64,000 bases of DNA, from assembly GCF_001510665.1 (NCBI RefSeq), contig NZ_LMTI01000005.1:108583-172582 (forward strand), written 5' to 3'. The notes under the pieces are model-generated. The model saw only the letters and a list, made by a program, of their open reading frames with translations. It was not told where the DNA came from and did no database searches. Below, one piece after another: positions 16,565 to 24,713 of the stretch. How positions within the stretch are numbered: the first letter of the stretch is position 1; the number at the start of each line of letters is the position of its first letter. Made by a program: the position numbers and the translations under genes. Source of the DNA: Bacillus sp. FJAT-27445. GTDB taxonomy: Bacteria > Bacillota > Bacilli > Bacillales > Cytobacillaceae.

Positions 16565-17473
16565 TCAAGATGTATACGGGCCGTTATCGGTACGGGCATT
16601 TTTCGATTCAATGTAAGGCTCGACATGGATGATCGCATAACGGACACCATGCTTTGATTGCAGCCCTTTTTCGATTGCTTCAGTAATGGCATGTCCCTCA
16701 ATGATGGTCAGGGTTGGGTCCACCAGGATTGTTGATTCAATCAGTGTCTGATTGCCATGGGTTCGAGCCTTGATTTCCGTTACGCCCTTAACGCCAGGAG
16801 TCCCTTTGATGGTGTGTTTAAGTTCGGGAACCTTGCTTACATCAAAACCGTCGGTAAGCGCGTGTGATGCATCCCGGAAAATCTCCCAGGCTGTTTTACA
16901 AATGATAAGCCCCACCACAATAGCCGCCAGCATATCCAGCCAAACGATGCCAATTCTTGAGCCAAGGATACCTATTAGGGCGCCAATGCTCACCAGGGCA
17001 TCCGAGCGGTTGTCCTGTGCGACTGCGTGAATGGCCGCGCTGTTGATTTTTTTGGCAAGCCGTTTGTTATATGAATAAACTCCCAACATAATACCTGCAG
17101 AACCTAGTGCAGTCCAGGCAGTCAGCCAATCTGGAACCTGCTTGTTGTCCTCAAAAAAAGATTGGAATCCATTCACCAAAACTTCGATGCCAACACCGAG
17201 CATAATAAATGCGGCAACGAGGGAAGCAATTGTTTCCGCACGGTAGTGGCCATAGTGATGGTCTTTATCGGGTGGCTTTCTTGATATTTTTAAGCCAACC
17301 AATACTGCGATGGAGGCAACCACATCGGTCATATTATTCAGGCCGTCTGCGATTAAACCTTCCGAGTTTCCAAATTTCCCGGCCGCCAGTTTGCAGGATG
17401 ACAGCAAAATATAGGCGATGATGCTGATCCAAGCGCCTGTTTCTCCTGCCTTTAATTGGCTGTTTCTATCCAT
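16565..17473 (-). CDS. Cation diffusion facilitator, MneP/MneS-like
   Basis: A 302-residue CDF exporter, distinct from the one at 7164. The transport-site pairs are NNMTD in helix 2 and DNRSD in helix 5 (N/DxxxD type) rather than zinc-type HxxxD, which fits manganese or iron exporters. It has no His-rich loop. The C-terminal domain ends with a short tail. ATG 17473 is chosen because GGGAGG lies 7 bp upstream; a longer frame from 17500 has no ribosome site. It is monocistronic and convergent with the symporter gene. Manganese specificity is inferred from the motif only. Confidence 0.88.
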   Translation of the reverse strand: MDRNSQLKAGETGAWISIIAYILLSSCKLAAGKFGNSEGLIADGLNNMTDVVASIAVLVGLKISRKPPDKDHHYGHYRAETIASLVAAFIMLGVGIEVLVNGFQSFFEDNKQVPDWLTAWTALGSAGIMLGVYSYNKRLAKKINSAAIHAVAQDNRSDALVSIGALIGILGSRIGIVWLDMLAAIVVGLIICKTAWEIFRDASHALTDGFDVSKVPELKHTIKGTPGVKGVTEIKARTHGNQTLIESTILVDPTLTIIEGHAITEAIEKGLQSKHGVRYAIIHVEPYIESKNARTDNGPYTS

Positions 17474-17691
17474 TGGCTGTCCTCCCATAAAATAGTACAT
17501 GTCTACATTAACAAAAAAAGGAAACCATAATCAACTAGGCATGGTATCAAAGGACTATTATGAAAAAAAAGTGGGGAATACCTTAATAGTCCAATACCCC
17601 ATGCCCTCGCTGTTAATCCCATCCCGACAGTGTTAGTGTTGTCAGAAGCAGGAAAGAATAGTATAGTAAAGATGGATATCAATTGAATACT

Positions 17692-17785
17692 TCCACAAGG
17701 GGAGCTGCTAAAGCGGCTGAGAGTGAACGATTTTTGAGTTCTGACCCTTTGAACCTGTTAGTTAACGCTAGCGTAGGGATGTGGC
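17692..17785 (+). ncRNA. TPP (thi-box) riboswitch
   Basis: The conserved core is present: GGGGAGC, GCTGAGAG, GACCCTTTGAACCTG and the 3' GTAGGGA segment. P1 is formed by CCACA (17693-17697) and TGTGG (17780-17784). It precedes a terminator and thiT, so thiamine pyrophosphate should switch off the gene. Confidence 0.95.
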
Positions 17786-17798
17786 ATGCCGATAAATG

Positions 17799-17841
17799 GC
17801 AATACAAAATCCTTTAAAAAGCGTTTTTGTATTGCTTTTTT
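17799..17841 (+). terminator. Riboswitch-controlled terminator before thiT
   Basis: GCAATACAAAA pairs with TTTTGTATTGC, followed by TTTTTTA, immediately after the aptamer. This is the expression platform: ligand binding favours termination. Confidence 0.85.
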
Positions 17842-17954
17842 ATTTGGCCAAAAAGCCTTCACTGGCACACCCATATCGAAAAGGAAGGTTTCAAACGGAT
17901 ACCCAAAATTATGGGATGATTCATATTTCATCCCGGACAAAGGGGGAAACGTTT

Positions 17955-18557
17955 ATGGAACAAAAACAGAAGACATTATTTTTAGTAGAGGTTGCTGTAT
18001 TTTCAGCGCTTGCCTTTTTACTCGACCTTGCAGCCAGCTTCTTTTCTTTTAAAATTTGGCCGCAGGGCGGTTCAGTTTCAATTGCCATGGTCCCAATCTT
18101 CTTGATGGCTTACCGCTGGGGTTTAAAAGGAGGCTTGCTTACTGGATTCCTGCTTGGCCTTCTGCAAATCGTTCTTGGCCAGGCGTATATCATCCATCCG
18201 GTCCAGGGCGCGCTTGATTATCTTGTTGCCTTTACTGTTGTAGGAACCGCGGGGATTTTTGCAAATGCTGTAAGAAATTCAAAGGCTGATGGCAAGAAAA
18301 CAAAATGGCTTTCCTATATGAGCCTGGGCGTCGTACTCGGCAGCGCTCTAAGGTTTCTAGCACACTTTATCGGAGGAATTGTGTTCTTTGGTGATTCCGC
18401 GCCTGAAGGAACTCCAGCAGCACTTTTTTCATTTTTATATAATGGCACTTATATGCTCCCGAACGCAATACTCAGTGCAATTCTAGTGGCCTTGGTTTTT
18501 GGGGCTTCACCACGGCTTGTTGCAGGACCGGGAAAATCGCTTAATAGTAATATGTAA
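17955..18557 (+). CDS. thiT: ThiT, thiamine-specific S component of an ECF transporter
   Basis: A 200-residue membrane protein with about six helices, the substrate-binding S component for thiamine in group II ECF transporters (it needs the shared EcfA/A'/T module, encoded elsewhere). The family pattern EVAVFSALAFLLD, MVPIFLMAYRWGLKGG and IHPVQGALDY is clear. The ATG at 17955 with GGGGGAAAC upstream is chosen; an in-frame ATG at 17796 lies inside the riboswitch terminator and is not used. Regulation by TPP is explained by the aptamer at 17692. Confidence 0.93.
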   Translation: MEQKQKTLFLVEVAVFSALAFLLDLAASFFSFKIWPQGGSVSIAMVPIFLMAYRWGLKGGLLTGFLLGLLQIVLGQAYIIHPVQGALDYLVAFTVVGTAGIFANAVRNSKADGKKTKWLSYMSLGVVLGSALRFLAHFIGGIVFFGDSAPEGTPAALFSFLYNGTYMLPNAILSAILVALVFGASPRLVAGPGKSLNSNM

Positions 18558-18588
18558 AAAAAGGAAGGGCATGCCCCTTCCTTTTTTC
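18555..18588. terminator. Terminator of thiT
   Basis: AAAAAAAGGAAGGGCATG then CCCCTTCCTTTTTT; a hairpin with A and T tracts, active toward alr as well. Confidence 0.88.
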
Positions 18589-18622
18589 TCTATTTAATGC
18601 CATTGCAAGTGATCAGCGTGCT

Positions 18623-19804
18623 TCAAGCATGCTCCGGAATGGCGGGCCCACAATCATGATTCATTACGGAAGACTCCATATATTCCCTTGGAACGCGCTT
18701 GCCTATTGAGCAAACAACTTCATAAGGTATTGATCCTATCAGGTCGGAAAGCTCTTCTGCCGATTGAAAACCAATCCCATCCTGGCCGAATAGTGTCACT
18801 GTGTCGCCGATTTTGCAGTGGCCAACACCTGTAACATCGATTATTGTCTGATCCATGCAGATTCGGCCGGCAATAGGAGCAAAATGGCCTTTTATCAGGA
18901 CTCTCCCCCGGTTGGATAGCAGCCTTGAAAAGCCATCGGCATACCCGACTGGCAAGGTGGCGAGCATTGTTTCATGCGGCATTTCCCATGTGCAGCCATA
19001 GCTGGCAGGCTGGTAAGGAGAAACTTTTTTTACTGCGGATATCTTCGTTTTAAACGACATTGCCGGTTGAAGCCTGATTGGATGATCTTTTAAGGAAGAG
19101 TCCGGATAAAGCCCGTACATGGCAATTCCTATACGAACCATATCGAGATGCATTTCCGGGAAATTCATCGTGGCGGCACTATTGCAGCAATGCCGGAGTG
19201 GTATTGAAATCCCGGCACTTTCTATACTCTCCAGTACGTCCCGAAACTTCGCAAACTGAAGCAATGTATAGGGAGAGCAGGAATTATCCGCATTCGCGAA
19301 ATGGGTGAAAACCCCTTCAAGTTTTACTTCTTTTGCAGCATTCGCCTTAATGGCGACCTCAACCGCTTCCTTGGTGGAAGTTAACCCAAGCCTTGACATG
19401 CCGGTGTCAATTTTCAAATGGATGGCAGCCGTTTTATTCAGGCTGCGCGATTGAGATATGATTTGCATAAGCATTTCTTCGCTGAAAACCGTTAGGGCTA
19501 TCCTGTGTTGAATGGCTGCCCGGATGGATCTTTCCGGAGTATAACCAAGCACAAGGATTGGGTGCCCGATGCCAGCTTTCCTTAATTCCAATGCCTCGTC
19601 CAATATCGCAACCGCCAGGTAATCAGCTCCCGCGGAAATGGCAGTCTGTGCAATTCGAACAGCCCCGTGGCCGTACCCATCCGCTTTTACAACCGCCATT
19701 AACTTAACCTTTTTTTCGATAAATTGTTGAAATTGCCCAAGGTTGCTTTTGATATGATCCAGTGAAACCTCCGCCCAAGTGTCTCTGAAGCTAGTGAAAC
19801 CCAC
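18623..19804 (-). CDS. alr: Alanine racemase
   Basis: A 393-residue PLP enzyme interconverting L- and D-alanine, supplying D-alanine for peptidoglycan. Lys40 in MAVVKADGYGHG binds PLP. The second catalytic residue is the tyrosine in PASYGCTWE in the C-terminal beta domain, followed by LPVGYADG. GTG 19804 is chosen because AGGGGG lies 9 bp upstream and the protein then begins DTWAEVSLDHI soon after, as in the family; the open frame runs further up through the ald terminator. It follows ald by 118 bp with a terminator in between. Bacilli may have a second racemase elsewhere. Confidence 0.93.
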   Translation of the reverse strand: MGFTSFRDTWAEVSLDHIKSNLGQFQQFIEKKVKLMAVVKADGYGHGAVRIAQTAISAGADYLAVAILDEALELRKAGIGHPILVLGYTPERSIRAAIQHRIALTVFSEEMLMQIISQSRSLNKTAAIHLKIDTGMSRLGLTSTKEAVEVAIKANAAKEVKLEGVFTHFANADNSCSPYTLLQFAKFRDVLESIESAGISIPLRHCCNSAATMNFPEMHLDMVRIGIAMYGLYPDSSLKDHPIRLQPAMSFKTKISAVKKVSPYQPASYGCTWEMPHETMLATLPVGYADGFSRLLSNRGRVLIKGHFAPIAGRICMDQTIIDVTGVGHCKIGDTVTLFGQDGIGFQSAEELSDLIGSIPYEVVCSIGKRVPREYMESSVMNHDCGPAIPEHA

Positions 19805-19872
19805 CCAAATAATCCCCCTTATTTGAACGTATTGCCCTTTTTTATGAATTCTTAGTAAGGCCGCCTTCAGAA

Positions 19873-19912
19873 TTTTTTTAAAAAACAGCCCCTCTTTCAT
19901 CCAGAGGGGCTG
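19873..19912 (-). terminator. Terminator of ald
   Basis: On the minus strand CAGCCCCTCT, loop GGATGAA, AGAGGGGCTG, then TTTTTT. It separates ald from alr. Confidence 0.9.
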
Positions 19913-19922
19913 TTCAATTTGA

Positions 19923-21056
19923 TTATATTAAAGCAAATTCCTTTTCAAGCGCTGTTTCAACTGGAACATACACATATCCAAGATCACGGGCTACCGCTTC
20001 ATACGTAACCTCTCCATTTGCTGTATTGACGCCAAGCTTTAAATGCGCATTGTCCGAAATTGCTTTTATGACCCCTTTGTTGGCAATTTGCAGGGCATAA
20101 GGAACGGTTACGTTTGTCAGGGCGATTGTTGAAGTCCTAGGGACCGCGCCAGGCATATTTGCAACTGAATAATGAACTACCCCGTGCTTTTCATAAACCG
20201 GCTTGTCATGTGTCGTTACATGGTCGATTGTTTCGACAACGCCGCCCTGGTCGATGGCGACATCCACTATGACGGAGCCTGGTTTCATCCTCTTAACCAT
20301 TTCTTCTGTTACAAGTTTTGGAGCTTTTGCACCAGGAATGAGAACAGCTCCGATGAGTAGGTCTGCTTCAGCAACCGCTTCGGCAATATTGAATGGATTT
20401 GACATCAGTGTTTTAATTTGCGCGCCGAAAATGTCATCCAGCTGGCGGAGGCGGTCCGCATTCAAGTCGATGATGGTTACATCAGCGCCAAGCCCAATCG
20501 CCATTTTAGCCGCGTTGGTACCAACGATCCCACCGCCAATAATTGTCACCTTGCCGCGGTTCACGCCGGGTACGCCAGACAGGAGGATGCCAAGCCCGCC
20601 ATTTGTTTTTTGTAAAAATTGCGCGCCAATTTGAGTGGCCATTCTTCCTGCAACTTCACTCATAGGTGTAAGAAGAGGGAGTGTCCGGTTTACTTCTACC
20701 GTTTCATATGCAATCGCGATAACTTCTTTTTCAGTCAGAGCCTTTGCCAGTGAAGGCTCGGCGGCGAGATGGAGGTAGGTAAACAGGATAAGCCCCGGCC
20801 TAAAATAGCTATACTCGCTTTCGAGCGGCTCTTTTACCTTCATGATCATATCTGCCCCGCCCCAAACATCGGAAGCGCTTTCAATTATTTCGGCACCGGC
20901 ACCAATATATGCCTCATCGGTAAATCCGCTGCCTTGGCCTGCTCCTTTTTCAACAAGTACCTTATGTCCTGAACCAACGAATGAAACGACACCTGCAGGT
21001 GTTAGCGCCACCCGATTTTCATTGTTTTTAATTTCCTTTGGAACACCAATAATCAT
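19923..21056 (-). CDS. ald: Alanine dehydrogenase
   Basis: A 377-residue NAD-dependent enzyme that deaminates L-alanine to pyruvate and ammonia. The N-terminal catalytic lobe begins [20 protein letters not shown]; Lys and His residues of the active site lie in [11 protein letters not shown] and FTYLHLAAE. The NAD-binding loop is [17 protein letters not shown] (about residue 170). GGGGAGG precedes the ATG. In B. subtilis ald is induced by alanine through AdeR, whose orthologue lies next upstream here on the same strand. Ald is important for growth on alanine and for sporulation. Confidence 0.95.
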   Translation of the reverse strand: MIIGVPKEIKNNENRVALTPAGVVSFVGSGHKVLVEKGAGQGSGFTDEAYIGAGAEIIESASDVWGGADMIMKVKEPLESEYSYFRPGLILFTYLHLAAEPSLAKALTEKEVIAIAYETVEVNRTLPLLTPMSEVAGRMATQIGAQFLQKTNGGLGILLSGVPGVNRGKVTIIGGGIVGTNAAKMAIGLGADVTIIDLNADRLRQLDDIFGAQIKTLMSNPFNIAEAVAEADLLIGAVLIPGAKAPKLVTEEMVKRMKPGSVIVDVAIDQGGVVETIDHVTTHDKPVYEKHGVVHYSVANMPGAVPRTSTIALTNVTVPYALQIANKGVIKAISDNAHLKLGVNTANGEVTYEAVARDLGYVYVPVETALEKEFALI

Positions 21057-21158
21057 TGCTGTTACCTCCCCTTTGTCATAACCATACGAATTGGTTTGGG
21101 ATTAGTATAAAGGGATTTAACTATTATTTCATTGTAAAGAATGGAAAAAGGAAAACCA

Positions 21159-21184
21159 CCCTTTTGTGGAATTCCACAAAAGGG
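21159..21184. terminator. 26-bp perfect palindrome between adeR and ald
   Basis: CCCTTTTGTGGAA followed directly by its reverse complement TTCCACAAAAGGG. On the minus strand it is followed by T-rich sequence, so it can terminate adeR. It also lies upstream of the ald promoter and could serve as an operator. Confidence 0.75.
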
Positions 21185-21187
21185 CGG

Positions 21188-22423
21188 CTATTCGAATTTT
21201 GTAAGCTTAAGGTCCAGATAAAGAAGCATTTTCTGATTTGGATCCCTGAAATTGATTTCTCCAATTTCAGATATCCGCTTGAGTCTGTAGTTTAATGTGT
21301 TGGCATGGACGTTCAGCGTGCGGGAGGCATCATTTACATTTCCGTCCTTCGTAAGGAACACTTCAAGCGTTTCGACAAGATTGGTATTGTTCTTTTTGTC
21401 ATATACCGCGAGCTGGGAAATTGAATGGTTTTCATAACGGCTATCCTTACGTTTCTCTAGGACAATATCCATCAGCTGATAGATGCCCAGTTTCGAATAG
21501 CTATGGATTTTCCCGGTTTCCTCTGGGAATTTATCCTTGATTGACAAAACGGCAAGTGCTTCCTGATATGCCCGGGCGGACTGGCAGTAATCAGAAAAGA
21601 CGCTGCTGAATGCCGGGCGGACGGCGATAGGGCTGCTAAGATGGCTGGCCAATTTTCCCGCAAAGGAACCGTAGAAGCGGTCCACCTTGCACGAGTTCCC
21701 AGTTTCGTCCTGAATCCCGATGAGCAGGATTAAATGATTGCAGTCGATGGTGTGAAGCATAGGCTTGATTTCCTGGTATGTGTAAAGCAAGTAGGATATC
21801 CGCTTTTCCTCCTGGATTGAAATGTTTTTTGCAAAGTCAAACGCGGCAATGACAAATGCCGGAGCAGGGTTAATCTTTAGCTGTTCGAAATTATCAGTGA
21901 TTTCCAGGTTGTCATTCAAATGGCCGGTTAGCAGCTTCCAGAATAATTCCTGCTTTCGGTCCTCTTTCCGGTTTTTTCGGATTTGGAGTTGGAGGAGCTT
22001 GCTCTTGGCGGACTCTGCCGCACTCTTTAAAAGGAGAAAATCCTTGTCTTCGAGAATCCTGTCCACTTCAAGCGCCCAAATGAACCCAAGTACTTCTTCC
22101 TGGTTCCGGATCGAAATCGCAACCCTGTTCCCCAGGCCAATTTCATTATTGCATTTTACACGGACAGGGTCAGTGCTTTTCAGAAGGGAAGGAATGGTTC
22201 CATCCTTCCAAAGCTGATTCACAACTTTTTCAGGCACACGCCTGCCAATAATTGTAGAGATTCGCGCGGGGTCCGTCCGGTCATCATGGCTGCTGTAGGC
22301 AAGCAGCCGATGGTTGGCATCTTCAATCGTTATCGGGCACTGAAGCGCGGAACTGATGGTTTCGGCAAATTCCTCCAGGCTATCAAAGGTTGTTTTAAAC
22401 AAGTCCTTTACAATGTTGGGCAT
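21188..22423 (-). CDS. adeR: AdeR, PucR-family activator of ald
   Basis: A 411-residue regulator of the PucR/CdaR class. The N-terminal half is a sensor region (ITIEDANHRLLAYSSHDD, GLGNRVAISIRNQEEVLGFI), the middle a GGDEF-like degenerate domain (AFVIAAFDFA), and the C-terminus the PucR helix-turn-helix (VNDASRTLNVHANTLNYRL). Adjacency to ald on the same strand matches B. subtilis adeR (yukF), which activates ald in response to L-alanine. ATG 22423 is chosen because GGAGGTG lies 6 bp upstream; the open frame extends to 22513 without a better site. The effector is assumed from the orthologue. Confidence 0.9.
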   Translation of the reverse strand: MPNIVKDLFKTTFDSLEEFAETISSALQCPITIEDANHRLLAYSSHDDRTDPARISTIIGRRVPEKVVNQLWKDGTIPSLLKSTDPVRVKCNNEIGLGNRVAISIRNQEEVLGFIWALEVDRILEDKDFLLLKSAAESAKSKLLQLQIRKNRKEDRKQELFWKLLTGHLNDNLEITDNFEQLKINPAPAFVIAAFDFAKNISIQEEKRISYLLYTYQEIKPMLHTIDCNHLILLIGIQDETGNSCKVDRFYGSFAGKLASHLSSPIAVRPAFSSVFSDYCQSARAYQEALAVLSIKDKFPEETGKIHSYSKLGIYQLMDIVLEKRKDSRYENHSISQLAVYDKKNNTNLVETLEVFLTKDGNVNDASRTLNVHANTLNYRLKRISEIGEINFRDPNQKMLLYLDLKLTKFE

Positions 22424-22568
22424 TCCGGACACCTCCATGGAACAAATAATCTGTCTAAAAAGGACGATTGGTGAAATCGACAAATGGGCTAGAGAATTTT
22501 TTTGTTTTTCCACAATAACTCTCTTTTTTGGACATGTTACAATCTTTCCAAGAAATATTCAATATTTT

Positions 22569-22582
22569 TGAAAGCGCTGTCA
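22569..22582 (+). promoter_or_regulatory. cre site (CcpA operator)
   Basis: TGAAAGCGCTGTCA matches the catabolite-responsive element TGWAANCGNTNWCA at every position. It lies between the divergent adeR and permease genes, so carbon catabolite control of alanine uptake or adeR is likely. Confidence 0.7.
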
Positions 22583-22857
22583 ACTTGTGGGAAGGGAGAA
22601 CGAAAAAAATAGGTTTATAGCAATTGCTTGTACAGCTGATTGGGGAATTGGCTGTATAGTAGAAATTATAGCAAAAACGCCATGGTTATTGCATCGGGGC
22701 AAAGCCCGCAATTGCGTCTATTTTCTAACGATTGGTTGAATAGGGAAAAAGGGAGAAACTAAGGGAGACAGGAATCTGGATTAGAATGCTCTTTCCTGGG
22801 TAAAGGAGAGAGTTGCAAACTCCGGCGACAAGCTGGTTATAAACGGGGGGAAGGCAG
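22583..22857 (+). other. Long leader before the amino acid permease
   Basis: About 275 bp with no gene. A possible -10 (TATAGT near 22655) would give a leader near 200 nt. A compact hairpin, CGGGGC-AAA-GCCCG, lies near 22695. The last 100 nt are purine-rich with short complementary blocks. No known riboswitch or T-box core is recognised. Confidence 0.4.
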
Positions 22858-24273
22858 ATGAGTAAGACAGCGGAAGGGAAATCTTTGCACCGGGGGCTAG
22901 AACAAAGGCATATTACGCTTATGTCACTGGGTGCGGCAATAGGGGTAGGGCTATTTCTTGGGTCGGCAACAGCAATTAAGATGGCTGGGCCGGGAATACT
23001 GTTTGGGTATGCTTTTGCTGGGCTGATGATGTTTTTCATAATGAGGGCGCTTGGGGAAATGGCGATTCAAAAGCCGGTTGCAGGGTCATTCAGCCAATAT
23101 GCGCGGGATTACCTTGGACCGCTTGCCGGATACATAACAGGCTGGAATTATTGGTTTTTATGGGTTGTCACCTGTATGGCGGAAATAACTGCGGTCGGAA
23201 TCTACATGAAATACTGGTTTCCGAATACAGAGGCATGGATTTGGGCGCTTGCCGCACTGGTCATCATGGCGTCAATAAACTTCCTGGCGGTTAAAGCGTA
23301 TGGGGAATTGGAGTTTTGGTTCGCTCTGATAAAAATTGTGACCATCGTTGCCATGATTATCGTTGGAATCGGAATGATCGTTTTTGGTTTTGGCAACGGC
23401 GGCATCGCGACAGGCATCAGCAATCTTTGGGAAAACGGGGGTATTTTCCCGAATGGGCTAAAGGGAGTTCTTCTTTCACTCCAAATGGTTTTGTTCGCGT
23501 ATCTGGGAATTGAAATGATTGGGGTAACGGCCGGGGAAGTCAAGAACCCTGAAAAATCCCTGGCACGCGCGATTGATACTGTGTTCTGGCGTATCCTGAT
23601 TTTTTATGTGGGTGCATTGTTTGTCATTATGTCCATCTATCCGTGGACTGAAATTGGAACAAAAGGAAGCCCATTTGTACTGACCTTTGAACAAATTGGG
23701 ATTCCGGCAGCAGCTGGCATTATTAACTTTGTGGTCATGACAGCCGCACTGTCCTCCTGCAATAGCGGGATTTTCAGTACAGCAAGAATGCTTTTCAATC
23801 TGGCTGGCCATGGTGAAGCACCGAAGAAATTCAGCAATGTTACTAAGAACGGCGTCCCGGGCTTGGCCATCATCGCATCGGCATCGGTTCTGCTTGTCGG
23901 CGTGGCCCTAAACTATTTGGTTCCGGAAAAGGTTTTCTTAATCGTAACAAGTGTAGCGACATTTGGTGCAATCTGGACTTGGGGAGTCATTCTTCTTTCG
24001 CAAATAAAATACCGAAAAAGCCTTGGCGAGAAGGATACAGCTCGGCTTAAGTATAAGGTTCCATTGTTTCCATACAGCTCCTATATTGCCTTGGCATTCC
24101 TAGCATTTGTGGTGGGAATTATGGCGTACAGCGCGGATACAAGGATTGCTGTCATCGTCGGGCCGCTCTGGCTTGCATTTTTGACCGTGGTCTATTACAT
24201 GAAGGGCTTCCACAAGCGTAATCTCCATGAAACAACAAATAAGGGAAGTTATTCGGACGAACGAGTTGGATAG
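22858..24273 (+). CDS. APC-family amino acid permease (alanine or related)
   Basis: A 471-residue permease of the amino acid transporter (AAT) family with 12 expected helices. Family features are LEQRHITLMSLGAAIGVGLFLGSA at the N-terminus (split here by the usual glycine-rich helix 1), GEMAIQKPVAGSFSQYA, and YLGIEMIGVTAGEVKNPEKSL in the middle. GGGGGGAAGG lies before the ATG. Neighbours alr, ald and adeR suggest alanine (D or L) as substrate, comparable to AlaP or CycA; the sequence alone cannot prove it. Expression probably answers to CcpA through the cre site upstream. Confidence 0.88.
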   Translation: MSKTAEGKSLHRGLEQRHITLMSLGAAIGVGLFLGSATAIKMAGPGILFGYAFAGLMMFFIMRALGEMAIQKPVAGSFSQYARDYLGPLAGYITGWNYWFLWVVTCMAEITAVGIYMKYWFPNTEAWIWALAALVIMASINFLAVKAYGELEFWFALIKIVTIVAMIIVGIGMIVFGFGNGGIATGISNLWENGGIFPNGLKGVLLSLQMVLFAYLGIEMIGVTAGEVKNPEKSLARAIDTVFWRILIFYVGALFVIMSIYPWTEIGTKGSPFVLTFEQIGIPAAAGIINFVVMTAALSSCNSGIFSTARMLFNLAGHGEAPKKFSNVTKNGVPGLAIIASASVLLVGVALNYLVPEKVFLIVTSVATFGAIWTWGVILLSQIKYRKSLGEKDTARLKYKVPLFPYSSYIALAFLAFVVGIMAYSADTRIAVIVGPLWLAFLTVVYYMKGFHKRNLHETTNKGSYSDERVG

Positions 24274-24297
24274 GCTTTAGAGATTTAATAGATGTGG

Positions 24298-24326
24298 CCG
24301 CTGGGTAAAAAGCCCAGCGGTTTTTC
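24298..24326 (+). terminator. Terminator of the permease gene
   Basis: CCGCTGGG, loop TAAAAAG, CCCAGCGG, then TTTTT. Confidence 0.9.
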
Positions 24327-24446
24327 GTTGTATTTTATTGTAGTTAAAGCTAGCTCTCAAAGGCCAATTCCGAAACATGTTTAACACAATATTCACAAAC
24401 AATATGGCGTTATCCACTATTTGGGATGATAAAATAAAAGTATAAG

Positions 24447-24465
24447 AAAGAGAATCATTCTCATT
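24447..24465 (+). promoter_or_regulatory. Fur box of feoAB
   Basis: GAGAAT-C-ATTCTC (24450-24462) is a perfect dyad that fits the Fur consensus (TGATAATnATTATCA-like). It lies 24 bp before feoA, so iron-bound Fur should repress the operon. Confidence 0.85.
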
Positions 24466-24488
24466 TAAACTCGTTAGGGTGATAAAGC

Positions 24489-24713
24489 ATGCTGGCACAT
24501 TTAAAAACAGGGGAAAAAGCGACGATAAAAGATATTTCGCTGGTTGACAGACTTGTAAGAAGAAGGTTGCTCGATCTTGGAATTACCGAAGGAAGCGAAG
24601 TGTGCATCAAGTGTATTTTGCCTTTCGGAGGGCCCATCATGATTGAATCCTGCGGGCAATGTATTGGAATAAGGCGCAAGGAAGCGAAATGTATCGAACT
24701 GGAGAGGGTATAA
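24489..24713 (+). CDS. feoA: FeoA, SH3-like ferrous iron transport accessory protein
   Basis: A 74-residue cytoplasmic protein with the SH3-like FeoA fold (GEKATIKDISLVDRLVRRRL, LGITEGSEVCI, GPIMIESCGQCIGIRR). It supports FeoB function, probably by binding its cytoplasmic domain. GGGTG lies upstream of the ATG. Its stop codon is directly followed by the feoB ATG, showing translational coupling. A Fur box precedes it. Confidence 0.93.
   Translation: MLAHLKTGEKATIKDISLVDRLVRRRLLDLGITEGSEVCIKCILPFGGPIMIESCGQCIGIRRKEAKCIELERV

Noticed and set aside
17796-17954. N-terminal extension of ThiT from ATG 17796
   Set aside because: The segment is the riboswitch terminator; the ATG at 17955 has a proper ribosome site.
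22683-22857. Glycine, lysine or c-di-GMP riboswitch before the permease
   Set aside because: Conserved cores of these aptamers are absent; only short hairpins are seen.
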